64,000 nt of DNA, taken from the NCBI RefSeq assembly GCF_014212055.1, contig NZ_JACJVO010000013.1, positions 1 to 64,000 of the forward strand. The letters are read 5' to 3'. Of this stretch, positions 18,340 to 28,188 are shown piece by piece. Source of the DNA: Cohnella zeiphila (GTDB lineage: Bacteria; Bacillota; Bacilli; Paenibacillales; Paenibacillaceae). The notes under the pieces were generated by a model. The model was not told the origin of the DNA, did not search any database, and saw only the letters and a list, made by a program, of their open reading frames with translations. Positions within the stretch are counted from its first letter, which is position 1. Each line of letters opens with the position of its first letter. Position numbers and translations under genes: made by a program.

Positions 18340-19830
18340 TTAACGGCGGGCCCAGGCGACTTGTCCGAAGCGCAGCTCGTTCTTGAACGCGCGAAGGTTC
18401 GTATCCTTGTCGATGACGACGGCTTCGATGCCGGCCATCTCGGCGAAATCAAGCATCTGCTCGGTCGTGACGACAAGCGAGTATACCGTGTGGTGCGCGC
18501 CGCCGGCGAGAATCCATGCTTCCGCTCCGGCGTGCAGCGACGGCTCCGGCTTCCACAGCACCCGGGCAACGGGCAGCTTCGGCATCTCGCGGTCCACCTC
18601 GACGCCCTGCACTTCGTTCACGATCATCCGGAACCGGGTGCCCATGTCGACGACCGACACGTTGATCGCGGCGCCCGCTTTGCCGTTGAACACGATGCGG
18701 GCCGGATCGGCCTTGCCGCCGATTCCGAGCGGGTGCACTTCGATGCGGGGCTTCGACTTCGCCAGCGTCGGGCACACTTCCAGCATGTGAGCACCGAGCA
18801 CGAGCTCGTTGCCGGGCTCGAAGTGGTACGTGTAATCCTCCATAAAGGAAGTGCCGACGTTGCCGGCCACGATCTTCAGCAGACGGGTCAGCGCGGCCGT
18901 CTTCCAGTCGCCTTCGCCCGCGAAGCCGTAGCCTTGTTCCATCAGCCGCTGAACCGCCAGCCCCGGAAGCTGCTCCAGCCCGTGCAGATCTTCGAATGTG
19001 GTCGTAAACGCGGTGAAGCCGCCTTCATCCAAAAACCGCTTCAGCGCAATTTCCAGCCGGGCCTGATAAGCGATCGAATCGCGCACCGGTCCGGCCGTCC
19101 GGCCCGCTTCCTCGATCTCGTACCGCTCCGCGTATTCGCCGAGCAGCCGCTCGACGTCCGCGGCGGGAACCGCATTCACGTAAGCCGCCAGATCGCCGAC
19201 GCCGTGCGTGTTGACCGACCAGCCGAACTGGATTTGCGCCTCTACCTTGTCGCCTTCCGTCACCGCCACCTGGCGCATGTTGTCGCCGAAGCGAACGACC
19301 TTGAGCGTGCGGCTCTCGTTATAGGCGACCGCCGTACGCGTCCAAGCGCCGATGCGGGCGCGAACGGCCGGATCTTCCCAGTAGCCGACGACCACCTTGC
19401 GGGAGATGCCCATGCGCGCGCCGATAAATCCGTATTCGCGGTCGCCGTGCGCGGCTTGGTTCGTATTCATGAAGTCCATGTCGATCGTGTCCCACGGAAT
19501 GTCCCGGTTGAACTGCGTATGCAGGTGCAGCAGCGGCTTGCGCAGCTCCGAGAGGCCTGCGATCCACATTTTGGCCGGCGAGAACGTGTGCATCCAGGTG
19601 ATGATGCCCGCGCAGTTCTCGTCCGCGTTGGCGGCCATGCACAGGCTGCGGATCTCCTCCGGCGTCGTCACGACCGGCTTGAAGACGACCGGGAACGGAA
19701 TGGCGGCGTCGCCGGACAGCCCTTTGGCAATGACGCTTGAATGCGCGTTCACTTCGTCCAGCGTCTCCGGACCGTACAGATGCTGGCTGCCCGTCACAAA
19801 CCAGAACACGTAGGGCTTCAATGAAATCAT
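18340..19830 (-). CDS. araA: L-arabinose isomerase
   Basis: A 496-residue isomerase converting L-arabinose to L-ribulose. Motifs: YVFWFVTGSQHLYG near the start, MHTFSPAKMW, LLHLHTQFNRDIPWDTIDMDFMN, and the metal-site region EGDWKTAALTRLLK, DYTYHFEPG, and HPLGIGGKADPAR. Length matches the family (about 495). The ATG at 19830 follows GAGGAGG. It stands alone: araB, araD and transport genes are not adjacent. An AraR-type operator lies 25 bp upstream. Confidence 0.93.
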   Translation of the reverse strand: MISLKPYVFWFVTGSQHLYGPETLDEVNAHSSVIAKGLSGDAAIPFPVVFKPVVTTPEEIRSLCMAANADENCAGIITWMHTFSPAKMWIAGLSELRKPLLHLHTQFNRDIPWDTIDMDFMNTNQAAHGDREYGFIGARMGISRKVVVGYWEDPAVRARIGAWTRTAVAYNESRTLKVVRFGDNMRQVAVTEGDKVEAQIQFGWSVNTHGVGDLAAYVNAVPAADVERLLGEYAERYEIEEAGRTAGPVRDSIAYQARLEIALKRFLDEGGFTAFTTTFEDLHGLEQLPGLAVQRLMEQGYGFAGEGDWKTAALTRLLKIVAGNVGTSFMEDYTYHFEPGNELVLGAHMLEVCPTLAKSKPRIEVHPLGIGGKADPARIVFNGKAGAAINVSVVDMGTRFRMIVNEVQGVEVDREMPKLPVARVLWKPEPSLHAGAEAWILAGGAHHTVYSLVVTTEQMLDFAEMAGIEAVVIDKDTNLRAFKNELRFGQVAWARR

Positions 19831-19854
19831 CACAAATCCTCCTCGGAATTTCGA

Positions 19855-19871
19855 ACTTGTACGTACATAAT
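19855..19871. promoter_or_regulatory. AraR-type operator upstream of araA
   Basis: ACTTGTACGTACATAAT contains the perfect palindrome TGTACGTACA (19858-19867) and closely matches the Bacillus AraR operator core ATTTGTACGTACAAAT. It sits just downstream of a minus-strand -10 candidate (TATTAT), a repression position. A weaker copy, ACTTGTACTTACAA (19967-19980), lies about 112 bp upstream. Confidence 0.75.
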
Positions 19872-19989
19872 AGCAACTTGATTTTACTCTGTATCCGCAC
19901 AATATACAAGGCTTTAGGCGGAGAAATAATGCCAGTCTGCCATGCCGAACCGCCCTTCACCGAAACACTTGTACTTACAACACAATCAA

Positions 19990-20396
19990 CTCTTCCTCAT
20001 CTCCCGCTGCATTACGTTTCCGCCTCGGCCGGTAGGCAGCTCGGCAGTCTCGCGGTCACGCTCTCCTTCCATTTCCAGTTGCCGCTCCGTTCGATCCGCA
20101 GCCCCCCTGCTTCTTTACCCCGTCTCTGCTTCCTTGCCCGTTACCGCTCCGTTTGTTCGCGCCCCCGCCGTCCCTCCATCCCTCATCGATTCAAAACTGC
20201 AAACGTGCAGGTTTTTCTGGAGAAAGCGGCCCTTTTGAGACGAATGCCTGCAAAAGTGCAGGCTTTTCGTCCTATAAGACGTCCATTACCGATACCTAAT
20301 CAAAAAAGATGTATTTTCGCAGGCTTTTCCAAGCATCGTTGGGAAAAGACCGAAAAAGATGCATTTTCGCAGGAAATCGTGCCGGCATCAAAAAAG
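19990..20396. repeat. Non-coding stretch with degenerate TGCAGG repeats
   Basis: The 560-bp gap between araA and the DUF3892 gene has no convincing reading frame. From about 20190 on it carries four degenerate related units containing GTGCAGG or CGCAGG followed by T-rich tracts (near 20205, 20257, 20320, 20362). One pair forms a small hairpin GCCTGCA AAAG TGCAGGC TTTT (20246-20267) with a terminator shape. Bases 19990-20180 show nothing recognisable. Confidence 0.55.
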
Positions 20397-20397
20397 C

Positions 20398-20438
20398 GAA
20401 GCGGCCTCGCGCCGGGGTATCCCGGGCGAAGCCGCTTC
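20398..20438 (-). terminator. Rho-independent terminator of the DUF3892 gene
   Basis: GAAGCGGC/GCCGCTTC outer stem with an inner CCGGG/CCCGG stem; on the minus strand it leads into GCTTTTTTG. Confidence 0.85.
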
Positions 20439-20455
20439 ACTTCTAACGGCAGCGC

Positions 20456-20689
20456 TTAGAACGTCGGCAGGTTGTCCAGATTGTTATCCGGGTTCCCGTC
20501 CGCGTCCGAGCGCAAATGTTCGTCTCCGTCGCGTCCGCGGAAGACGTTGACGTGCTCGATCTTCCCTTCCTTGGCCATCGTCTGCGCTTCTTTGTAGCCG
20601 ACGACCTGGCCGGAGGACAGCTTCAGCTCGACGATGTCGCCGTCGCCGTTCTTGCGGACCGCGACGACTTGTTCACGGTTGTTTTCCAT
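20456..20689 (-). CDS. DUF3892 protein
   Basis: A 77-residue protein matching DUF3892: QVVAVRKNGDGDIVELKLSSG, VGYKEAQTMAKEGKIEHVNVF and the tail GDEHLRSDADGNPDNNLDNLP. The ATG at 20689 lies 8 bp after GGAGG; a GTG three codons upstream is less well placed. The family is common in sporulating Bacillales and has no known function. It has its own terminator. Confidence 0.85.
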   Translation of the reverse strand: MENNREQVVAVRKNGDGDIVELKLSSGQVVGYKEAQTMAKEGKIEHVNVFRGRDGDEHLRSDADGNPDNNLDNLPTF

Positions 20690-20852
20690 TCCTTCCACCT
20701 CCGTTCCCTTAATCTTCCTCGGATGAAGGAAGATTATTCAGGCCAGGGCGGAGAACTCTGCATTCGCCAGCCCCGAAAGGGAGCGGCTTCAACGAACGGA
20801 CCGAAGACGAAAGTCGGCGCAAACGGCTGACGCGCTTTCCGCCTGTCATCGG

Positions 20853-23234
20853 CTAAAGGATTACGGTATAGCTTTGTCCCGCTTCGGCCAGGAAGCGGAC
20901 CGTTCCGTCCGCGGCAGCTTCGGCCGGAACGCTTTGCCCGCCGCTAGCAATCCGAACCGCTCCGCCGCCGGTGCGTACCGCGCACGGACCGGAGCGCTGC
21001 GGGCGAAGCTCCGCTTCCGCCAGCCGGCCCCCGGCCCAGCGGATATCGACCTCGTAACCGCCGCGCGCGCGCAGGCCGCGCACCGAACCTTCCGGCCAGG
21101 CGGAAGGCAGCGCAGGCAGCAGTTCCAATGCGCCTTCGTGCGACTGCAGCAGCGCCTCGGCGATGCCGGCCATTGCCGCGAAATTTCCGTCGATCTGAAA
21201 GGGCGGATGGGCATCGAACAGGTTCGGATAGACGCCGCCGCCCTCGTACACCTCGTTGTTCACCCTCACCAGCTTCAGCAGGTTCGACAGCAGTACCCGC
21301 GAACGGTCGCCGTCGCGAAAGCGGGCCCACAACCCGATTTTCCAGCCGAGGCTCCATCCCGTTCCTTCGTCGCCGCGCCGCTCGAGCGATCGCCGCGCCG
21401 CCGCGAACAGCTCGGGCGTGCCGTCCGCCGTCAGCTGCCGGCCGGGATAGACGCCGAACAAGTGCGAGACGTGCCGGTGATGGACGTCCTCGTCTTCGAA
21501 ATCGCGCGACCATTCCTGAAGCTGACCGTACTTGCCGATCTGAAGCGGAAGCAGCCTGTTCCGGGCTTCGGTCAGCCGCTCGCGGAATTCCGCGTCGATG
21601 CCGAGCTGCCCGGACGCCTCCATGCAGTTGGTGAACAGATCGTAAATCAGCGACAGGTCCATCGTAGACGCGCGGCTGACGGCCGCCAGCCCGCTTCCGT
21701 CTTCAAGCCGGAACTTATGCTCCGGCGAGGTGGACGGAGCCGTGACCAGATGCCCCCTGCCGTCTTCGATGAGCCAGTCGAGGCAGAACAGCGCCGCTTC
21801 CTTCATGATCGGATAGCCGTTCTCCGCCAGCCATTCGCGGTCGCCGCCGAAGGCGTAATGCTCCCACAGATGCTGCGCCAGCCACACGCCGCCCATCGGC
21901 CAGAACGCCCAGGACGGATCGCCTTCGCCATAGGCGCCGACCGGCGCGGTCTGGCGCCAAATGTCGGTGTTATGGTGAGCGGTCCAGCCTCGCGTGCCAT
22001 AGTTGACCCGAGCCGTCTCCGCCCCGTTCCGGGCGAGCCCCGCGATCAGGTCGAGCAATGGCTCGTGGCACTCTGCCAGGTTGCACGTCTCCACCGGCCA
22101 GTAGTTCATCTGGGCGTTGATATTCAGCGTCCAGTTGCTGCTCCACGGCGCGCGCGTCTGATCGTTCCAGATGCCCTGCAGGTTGGCCGGCTGAGTGCCC
22201 GGCCGGGAGCTGGCGATCATCAGGTAGCGGCCGTATTGGAACAAGAGCTCGACCAGGCCCTGATCTTTCGCGCCGTATTCGGCGATCCGCTTGTCGGTCG
22301 GCATATCCTCCGGAGCGACGGACTCGCCCAGCTTCAGCTCGACCCGGTCGAACAGTCGGCGGTAATCGGCGGCATGCGCCTCCAGCAGCTCTTCGTACGT
22401 CTTGGCCAAGGCGGCGCCCAGCTTCTCTGCGGCCCGCGCGTCCGCGTCCGCGCCGTCCTCCGCCGGCGGCCGGTCGTAGCCGTTAAAGCTCGTCGCCGCG
22501 CTCAGCAGCAGCGTGACCGCCGTTGCGCCCGACACGTACAGCCCGCCGGCGTCGACCTCCAGCCGGCCGCCTTCCAGGACGGCGGCCAACTGCGCCGAGA
22601 AGCGCATGCCGCCGCCTTCCTCTCCTTCGCCGTAATCGACCGGTCGGTCCGTGTTGTAATAGTTCGGATCGACATGCCGAGGCGCCGTTCCGCGCAGCAT
22701 AAGCCGATCGCCGGACGCAGCCGTCCGCGAGCGAAGCGGGCTGTCCATCCGGGCGGCGAAGCTGAGCGCTCCGGGCCGGCTGGCCGTCAGCCGCATGACG
22801 ATCGCCTGGTCCGGGAACGAGGCGAACGTCTCCCGCTCGTATTGAACGCCGCCGATGGAATAACGGACGCGGGAGACCGCGCCGGAGATGTCCAGCTCCC
22901 GGCGATAGCCGGACGCCTGGTTCCCATGTTCGAAAGCCAGCGTCAGATGGCCCAGCGGAAGGTAGGTCTGGGTATAAGGCCCCATCATCTCCTTGCACAG
23001 CCGATCGGCCTCCGCGTATTTTTCTTCGGCCAGCAGCCTGCGCACCTCCGGCAGCGCCTCCAAGGCGCGGGGGTTGTTCCCGTTCTTGGGGCCGCCCGAC
23101 CAGAGCGTGTCCTCGTTGAGCTGCAGGCTCTCCTTCTCCACGCCGCCGAACACCATGGCGCCGAGCCGTCCGTTGCCGACCGGCAGCGCTTCGGTCCATT
23201 CGGCCGCCGGTTTGTCGTATTGCAGCTTCAGCAC
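20853..23234 (-). CDS. Glycoside hydrolase family 95 (alpha-L-fucosidase-like)
   Basis: A 793-residue GH95 enzyme, family members of which remove alpha-linked L-fucose or L-galactose from plant or mucin glycans. The N-terminal beta domain opens with [22 protein letters not shown] and [11 protein letters not shown]; the catalytic barrel carries [36 protein letters not shown] and SPEHKFRL, and the end has [22 protein letters not shown]. No signal peptide is present, so it acts on imported oligosaccharide. The start is GTG with AGAGGGG upstream. It lies 5 bp after the GH42 gene and is read with it. Confidence 0.9.
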   Translation of the reverse strand: MLKLQYDKPAAEWTEALPVGNGRLGAMVFGGVEKESLQLNEDTLWSGGPKNGNNPRALEALPEVRRLLAEEKYAEADRLCKEMMGPYTQTYLPLGHLTLAFEHGNQASGYRRELDISGAVSRVRYSIGGVQYERETFASFPDQAIVMRLTASRPGALSFAARMDSPLRSRTAASGDRLMLRGTAPRHVDPNYYNTDRPVDYGEGEEGGGMRFSAQLAAVLEGGRLEVDAGGLYVSGATAVTLLLSAATSFNGYDRPPAEDGADADARAAEKLGAALAKTYEELLEAHAADYRRLFDRVELKLGESVAPEDMPTDKRIAEYGAKDQGLVELLFQYGRYLMIASSRPGTQPANLQGIWNDQTRAPWSSNWTLNINAQMNYWPVETCNLAECHEPLLDLIAGLARNGAETARVNYGTRGWTAHHNTDIWRQTAPVGAYGEGDPSWAFWPMGGVWLAQHLWEHYAFGGDREWLAENGYPIMKEAALFCLDWLIEDGRGHLVTAPSTSPEHKFRLEDGSGLAAVSRASTMDLSLIYDLFTNCMEASGQLGIDAEFRERLTEARNRLLPLQIGKYGQLQEWSRDFEDEDVHHRHVSHLFGVYPGRQLTADGTPELFAAARRSLERRGDEGTGWSLGWKIGLWARFRDGDRSRVLLSNLLKLVRVNNEVYEGGGVYPNLFDAHPPFQIDGNFAAMAGIAEALLQSHEGALELLPALPSAWPEGSVRGLRARGGYEVDIRWAGGRLAEAELRPQRSGPCAVRTGGGAVRIASGGQSVPAEAAADGTVRFLAEAGQSYTVIL

Positions 23235-23239
23235 CGGAT

Positions 23240-25273
23240 TTACCCCTCTCTTTCCAGGATCGCGACGCCCTTGCCGCCGATCCTTACGCTTCCGGACACG
23301 CCGCTTCCCGTCAGCAGATCGACGCCCGCCGCGCCGCCCAGCTCGACGATCGCCTCGCCCGCGTTATGGTTCAGCAAGAACAAGATCGACTTGCCGTCCT
23401 TGATCCGTTCGGCCGCTTCCACGCCGGCCGGCAGGTTCGGCACGAGCGGAAGAACGCCTTTGTCGGCGGTCAGCTTCGCCATGAAGTCGCTCATGAACCG
23501 CTCGTCCGGACTCGTCGCGACGTACCAGGCTTCCCCTTTGCCGAACCGATTGACCGTAAGCGCCGGCATCCCCTTGTAGAAGTCGTCGCCGTATTCCGCC
23601 AGCACTTCCGCGCCTTCCGCGTGGATCAGGTCGCACAGCAGCCCGCACTCGTATGTGCCTCTGAGCGAATCGACCGTTTGCTTCATCACGACCTGGTTGC
23701 GGGCGTCCGGGAACAGCGCGTCGATCTCCTCCGCCCAGATGCCGAGCACTTTGCGCAGCTCGCCCGGATAGCCGCCGAGCGTGACGATATCGTTCTCGTT
23801 CACGATGCCGCTGAAGAACGTCGTGACGAACGTTCCGCCCGCTTCGACGAACGCTTCCACTTTGCGGGCATAGCCGTCCCGCACCATGTACAGCACCGGC
23901 GCGATGACGATATCGTAAGCGCTCAGATCCGCCTCGACCCCGATCATATCCGTCTGAATGCCGAGCTTGAAAAGCGCGTCGTAATACTTATGCGCTTCGT
24001 TCGCGTACTTGAGCGCGACCGTCGGTCCGCTCGTCAGCTCCGTCGCCCACCGGTTCTGCCAGTCGTAGACGATGGCGACCTTCGCGTTCGGCCGCGAATC
24101 GAGAATTTTGTCGCCGAGCTGCCGCAGCTCTTTGCCCAATTCCGCACACTCGCGGAACACCCGGGTATGCTCATGTCCGACGTGTTCGATGACGGCGCCG
24201 TGATACTTCTCGCACGCGCCGATCGAGCGGCGGAGCTGGAAGAACATGACCGTATCCGCGCCGCGCGCGACGGCTTGATAGCTCCACAGCCGCATGACGC
24301 CTGGCCGCTTGAGCGAGTTGTAGGCTTGCCAGTTCTGCTGGCTCGGCGTCTGTTCCATCAGCATGAACGGCTGCCCGCCTTTGAGCCCGCGCATCAGATC
24401 GTGAGTCATCGCCGTCCAGCTGAACGGCGTGTCGAGCGACGGGTAGTTGTCCCACGAGACGACGTCCAGATGCTTCGCCCATTCGAAGTAATCCAGTTCG
24501 GGGTAGAAGCCCATCAGATTCGTCGTGACCGGAACGTTCGGCGTATGCTTCTTGATCGCGTCGTATTCAAGCCGGTAGCAAGACAGCAGGCTGTCGGACA
24601 TGAACCGCCGGTAATCGAGCGAGATGCCCTGGAAGTTCGTCCGGTTGCCGTCCCACTCTTCGCTCAGCGCGTTCGGCGGCACGATCTCGTCCCATTCGTA
24701 GAACGTATGGCCCCAGAAGCGGGTATTCCAAGCCTTGTTCAACGCGTCCATCGACCCGTAGCGCCCTTGCAGCCACTTGCGGAATGCCGCCGCGCAATTG
24801 TCGCAATAGCAATAGCCGCCATATTCGTTCGAGACGTGCCAGATGAGCACCGCCGGGTGATCCTTGTAACGCTCCGCCAATTTGTCCGCCAGCAGCGTGG
24901 AGAAGTGCCGGTATACCGGGCTGTTCGGGCAGGAATTGTGCCGGCCTCCGAACTTGCGCTTGCGGCCGTTGTAATCGACGCGGGTCACCTCCGGATAGCG
25001 CTTCGCCATCCAGGCGGGATGCGCGCCCGTGCCGGTGGCGAGACAGACGCCGACGCCGTTCCGATGCAGGCGTTCGATCGTCTCGTCCAGCCATTCGAAG
25101 TCGTATTCGTTCTCGCTCGGCTGGCTGAGCGCCCATGAGAATACATGGATCGTCGCCACGTCGATGCCCGCCAGCTTGAACATCCGATCGTCCTCGGCCC
25201 AAGTCTCCGCGTCCCATTGCTCCGGGTTATAGTCTCCGCCGTACCAAATCTTCGGCAGCTTTTCGTTGATCAC
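23240..25273 (-). CDS. Beta-galactosidase, GH42 family
   Basis: A 677-residue GH42 enzyme hydrolysing terminal beta-D-galactosyl residues. [20 protein letters not shown] is the family start; [19 protein letters not shown] holds the general-acid Glu and part of a four-Cys zinc site; [15 protein letters not shown] holds the nucleophile Glu. The beta-galactosidase trimerisation domain and C-terminal domain follow. I set the start at GTG 25273, 6 bp after GAGGTG; another GTG lies three codons upstream. With GH95 it forms a two-gene glycan-degradation operon divergent from an AraC regulator. Confidence 0.9.
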   Translation of the reverse strand: MINEKLPKIWYGGDYNPEQWDAETWAEDDRMFKLAGIDVATIHVFSWALSQPSENEYDFEWLDETIERLHRNGVGVCLATGTGAHPAWMAKRYPEVTRVDYNGRKRKFGGRHNSCPNSPVYRHFSTLLADKLAERYKDHPAVLIWHVSNEYGGYCYCDNCAAAFRKWLQGRYGSMDALNKAWNTRFWGHTFYEWDEIVPPNALSEEWDGNRTNFQGISLDYRRFMSDSLLSCYRLEYDAIKKHTPNVPVTTNLMGFYPELDYFEWAKHLDVVSWDNYPSLDTPFSWTAMTHDLMRGLKGGQPFMLMEQTPSQQNWQAYNSLKRPGVMRLWSYQAVARGADTVMFFQLRRSIGACEKYHGAVIEHVGHEHTRVFRECAELGKELRQLGDKILDSRPNAKVAIVYDWQNRWATELTSGPTVALKYANEAHKYYDALFKLGIQTDMIGVEADLSAYDIVIAPVLYMVRDGYARKVEAFVEAGGTFVTTFFSGIVNENDIVTLGGYPGELRKVLGIWAEEIDALFPDARNQVVMKQTVDSLRGTYECGLLCDLIHAEGAEVLAEYGDDFYKGMPALTVNRFGKGEAWYVATSPDERFMSDFMAKLTADKGVLPLVPNLPAGVEAAERIKDGKSILFLLNHNAGEAIVELGGAAGVDLLTGSGVSGSVRIGGKGVAILEREG

Positions 25274-25366
25274 GGCCAACACCTCGTCTTTTCGTAGAAG
25301 TAAATCCCGGTGACACGATGTCCTGAAGAGAAAGTTCGCCGCTTCAAAGCTTCGCCTTTCACCGGT

Positions 25367-25395
25367 CTTATAAAGATATCTCTATTTTAAAACAA
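25367..25395 (-). promoter_or_regulatory. Promoter of the GH42-GH95 operon
   Basis: On the minus strand TTGTTT (25390-25395), 17-bp spacer and TATAAG (25367-25372), about 95 bp upstream of the GH42 start. The facing AraC gene has TATAAT (25413-25418) but no good -35, so the two regulatory regions are adjacent. Confidence 0.5.
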
Positions 25396-25466
25396 GGAAA
25401 GATTCGATAAAATATAATCATATCCCAGACGCATATAAGAAAATAACAAAGGGAGGAGGACGGAAT

Positions 25467-26294
25467 ATGCGAAGGTTCGTGCTGCCTACGGGCATGGCCG
25501 GAACGCTGCCTTTGTTCCTTGAGACGATCGGAACGACGGAGGAAGCGAGCAAGATGGTCCGCCCCGAAGGGTACCCTTTCTATCACTGGCTGCAGACGGT
25601 GGCGGGAGAAGGATTGTTCTCCGTGAACGGCCGGGCGTTCGCGCTTCCGGCGAACACCGGCGTGCTCCTTCAACCCGGCGTCCCTCACTCCTACGAATCG
25701 GTCGGCGGCGGCTGGGATACGGCTTACTTGACGTTCGGCGGACCGGCCGTGCCGGACATCCTGCTGCCGCTCGGAATGCTCGAGCCGAACCCGATCCGCT
25801 GGGAGCCAGGGGACGACTCGCCCCTCGCCCGTTTTATCGAAGACATGATGGACCGGCTGGAAGCGAGCGACGACTTGTTCGGCTTCAACGCGTCGGCGGA
25901 CGTCTATCGCTTCCTGATGACGCTTCGCCAATACGGCCAGTTCGACAACCGCTCCGCGATTATCCGCAGCTCCGAGAAGCTCCGGCCGCTGCTGGACTGG
26001 ATGGAATCGAACTACGCCGACCCGGACGTCGATCTCGAACGGATGCGCAAGGTGCTCGAAATGCCGCCCAGCACGTTGAACGTGCTGTTCCGCCACACCT
26101 TCGGCTTCTCGCCTTATGCCTATCTGATTCAGCTCCGGCTTCGCAAATCGAAGGAACTGCTCATCGGCTTGCCGGACGAGACGATCAAGACGATCGCCGA
26201 GCGGGTCGGCTTTCGCGACGCCAGCCACTTCGTGGCGACGTTCCGCCGCAAGACGGGGCTTCCTCCCGAACAGTTCCGGAAGCTGTACGAATAG
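25467..26294 (+). CDS. AraC-family regulator (divergent to GH42-GH95)
   Basis: A 275-residue regulator with an N-terminal cupin-type ligand domain (about 15-150; GYPFYHWLQTVAGEGLFSVN, PGVPHSYESVGGGWDTAYLTF) and two C-terminal HTH motifs (about 175-275; DVDLERMRKVLEMPPSTLNVLF, IKTIAERVGFRDASHFVATFRRKTG). Typical AraC sugar sensors have this layout. GGGAGGAGG precedes the ATG. Its divergent position makes the GH42-GH95 operon the likely target and a galactoside or fucoside the likely inducer. Confidence 0.88.
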   Translation: MRRFVLPTGMAGTLPLFLETIGTTEEASKMVRPEGYPFYHWLQTVAGEGLFSVNGRAFALPANTGVLLQPGVPHSYESVGGGWDTAYLTFGGPAVPDILLPLGMLEPNPIRWEPGDDSPLARFIEDMMDRLEASDDLFGFNASADVYRFLMTLRQYGQFDNRSAIIRSSEKLRPLLDWMESNYADPDVDLERMRKVLEMPPSTLNVLFRHTFGFSPYAYLIQLRLRKSKELLIGLPDETIKTIAERVGFRDASHFVATFRRKTGLPPEQFRKLYE

Positions 26295-26331
26295 AATGCT
26301 CGCGGTCATTAGCCGACTGCGACAAAGCGAA

Positions 26332-26359
26332 AGGCCCATGCGCAATTTCGCATGGGCCT
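26332..26359. terminator. Bidirectional terminator between araC-type gene and kdgK
   Basis: AGGCCCATGCG CAATTT CGCATGGGCCT is a perfect 11-bp-arm hairpin between two convergent genes. Confidence 0.8.
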
Positions 26360-26364
26360 CTTCG

Positions 26365-27354
26365 TCAACGCGTCGTTTCGCGGCCGCCTTCCAGCATCCG
26401 GTTCACTTCGCTCAGCTTCGGCATCCCTTCCCAATCGCCGCGATATTGGGTCGCCAGCGCGCCCATCAGGTTCGCGCGGGCGAGCGCAAGGCCGAGCCTC
26501 TCCTCGTCGTTCTCGCCTTCTTCCGCAAGCCATGCCGACAGGAAGCCCGCCGCGAAAGCGTCGCCGGCGCCGACGGTGTCGATGACGCGGCTTACTTTAT
26601 GCGGCTTCGAGCGGACGGCCGCGAGCGACGTAAAGCCGATCGAGCCTTCCTCGCCGAGCTTCAGGACGACGGCGTTCACTCCCATGGTCAAGAAATGCGC
26701 GCCATACGCCTCTTCGGTCATCGGGCCGACGAGGAATTCCGCTTCCTCCAATCCCGGCATGAATACGTCGCAGAGCGGAATGAGCGACAGCAGCGTCTCC
26801 CGGGCCGCCTCTTCGCTCCACAGCTTGCGCCGCAAGTTCGGGTCGAACGAGACGGTCAGCCCCATCTCTCGGGCAACGGTCATCGCTTTGCGAACCGTAT
26901 CGGCGGTCCCCGGTCCGAGCGCCGGCGTAATGCCCGTCACGTGAAGATGCCGCGCGCCCTCGAACCAGTTCCGGTCGACCCGGTCCGGCGTCCACTGGCT
27001 GACGGCCGAGCCTTTGCGATAGTAATAGACGTTCGGGTCGCCGTATCCTTTGAATTCCTTGAAATAGACGGCGGTCGGGAAGGCGCCGTCCCGTTCCGTC
27101 AGGGATACGTCGACGCCTTCGCCGGCCAGCGTCGCCAGGACGTAATCGCCGAACGGGTCGGCGCCGAGCCGGCTGATCCAGCGCACGCTCAGCCCGAGCC
27201 GGGACAAGCCGATGGCTACGTTCGACTCCGCTCCGGCGAGCGAACGCGTAAACAGAGGCGCGTAGGCAAGCGGCCCTTCGCTCATCGGCTGAAGCAGAAC
27301 CATGCTCTCTCCGAGCGTCACGACATCGGCCGCACGAGTTCCGCTCATCGTCAT
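26365..27354 (-). CDS. kdgK: 2-dehydro-3-deoxygluconokinase (PfkB family)
   Basis: A 329-residue PfkB sugar kinase, predicted to phosphorylate 2-keto-3-deoxygluconate to KDPG. LGESMVLLQPMSEGPL, AGAESNVAIGLSRLG, and the C-terminal DTVGAGDAFAAGFL motif with the catalytic Asp are clear. The ATG at 27354 overlaps the kdgA stop by 4 bp, so the two are coupled, and the partner supports the KDG specificity over ribokinase or fructokinase. Confidence 0.88.
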   Translation of the reverse strand: MTMSGTRAADVVTLGESMVLLQPMSEGPLAYAPLFTRSLAGAESNVAIGLSRLGLSVRWISRLGADPFGDYVLATLAGEGVDVSLTERDGAFPTAVYFKEFKGYGDPNVYYYRKGSAVSQWTPDRVDRNWFEGARHLHVTGITPALGPGTADTVRKAMTVAREMGLTVSFDPNLRRKLWSEEAARETLLSLIPLCDVFMPGLEEAEFLVGPMTEEAYGAHFLTMGVNAVVLKLGEEGSIGFTSLAAVRSKPHKVSRVIDTVGAGDAFAAGFLSAWLAEEGENDEERLGLALARANLMGALATQYRGDWEGMPKLSEVNRMLEGGRETTR

Positions 27355-27989
27355 TTGTCTCCTTTGACCTCGGACACGAACGCTTGCGCCAGCTTCGTCA
27401 GCTCGTCGAACTTGCCTTCCTTCACGAGCTTCTTGTCCACGAGGTTGCCGCCGAGACCGACGGCGATCGCTCCCGCTTCCAGCACCGTCCGGATGTTCGA
27501 CAGGTTCACGCCGCCGGTGCCGATCATCGGAATATGATCCAGCGGCGCGCGCACTTCCTTCAAATAGTTGACGCCGAGCGCGCCCATCGGGAAAACTTTG
27601 ACCGCGGAAGCGCCCGCCTTGTAAGCGCGGACGATCTCGGACGGCGTCATCGTGCCCGGCCAAACGGCGACGCCCTGCTCGACGCCGTAATAGATCACTT
27701 CTTCGTCCAGGTTCGGGGAGATGATATATTCCGCGCCGGCGGCGACGGCTTCCTTCGCTTGGCCAAGGTCAAGCACCGTTCCCGCCCCGATGCGCATCCG
27801 GTCTTCGTATTTCTCGCGGAACCGCGAGATCATGCCGAGCGCGCCGTCCGTGTTGAGCGTCACCTCGAGAAACACGATGCCGCCGTCGGCCAAAGCCTGT
27901 GCCGTCGCATCCCCCTTGTCCGCTTCGATTCCGCGGATGATGGCGACAATCTTTTCCCGGGACAACGTTTCCAATAAGTTCGTGGACAT
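27351..27989 (-). CDS. kdgA: KDPG/KHG aldolase
   Basis: A 212-residue class I aldolase splitting 2-keto-3-deoxy-6-phosphogluconate to pyruvate and glyceraldehyde-3-phosphate. KIVAIIRGI, VFLEVTLNT (catalytic Glu), GAGTVLDLGQAKEAVAAGAEYIISP, and SAVKVFPMGALG (Schiff-base Lys) are conserved. AAAGGGG precedes the ATG. It is the first gene of kdgA-kdgK and supplies the last step of the uronate route. Confidence 0.92.
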   Translation of the reverse strand: MSTNLLETLSREKIVAIIRGIEADKGDATAQALADGGIVFLEVTLNTDGALGMISRFREKYEDRMRIGAGTVLDLGQAKEAVAAGAEYIISPNLDEEVIYYGVEQGVAVWPGTMTPSEIVRAYKAGASAVKVFPMGALGVNYLKEVRAPLDHIPMIGTGGVNLSNIRTVLEAGAIAVGLGGNLVDKKLVKEGKFDELTKLAQAFVSEVKGDK

Positions 27990-28047
27990 AAGAACCCCTT
28001 TCGGCCAAGCGCCGTACGCGTTTCCGCTCGACCATTGCTATGATGAG

Positions 28048-28061
28048 TTGCGAACTCGCAA
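28048..28061. promoter_or_regulatory. Inverted repeat upstream of kdgA
   Basis: TTGCGA AC TCGCAA is a perfect 6-bp-arm palindrome about 60 bp upstream of the kdgA start, and GAGTT GCG AACTC overlaps it. This is a plausible operator for a hexuronate regulator; no such regulator is known here. Confidence 0.4.
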
Positions 28062-28124
28062 GACCTTTTTCCCCAGGTCCCGACACAACCAGTTTACCAC
28101 CATGTACCGCCGCTTGAAAAGAAT

Positions 28125-28175
28125 CGGGGCGGCCGGTACCGGGAGCGTACCGGCGTCCGCCCCCGGTACGCCCCG
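28125..28175 (-). terminator. Probable terminator of the uxaB-uxaA operon
   Basis: CGGGGCG (28125-28131) pairs with CGCCCCG (28169-28175), with inner GGTACC-type stems. On the minus strand ATTCTTTTC follows. It lies 14 bp past the uxaA stop. Confidence 0.6.
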
Positions 28176-28188
28176 TTTCCGCGCCGCA

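Noticed and set aside
20874..23579. A 901-residue plus-strand frame opposite GH95
   Set aside because: It is antisense to a clear GH95 gene and has no family-like motifs or ribosome site.
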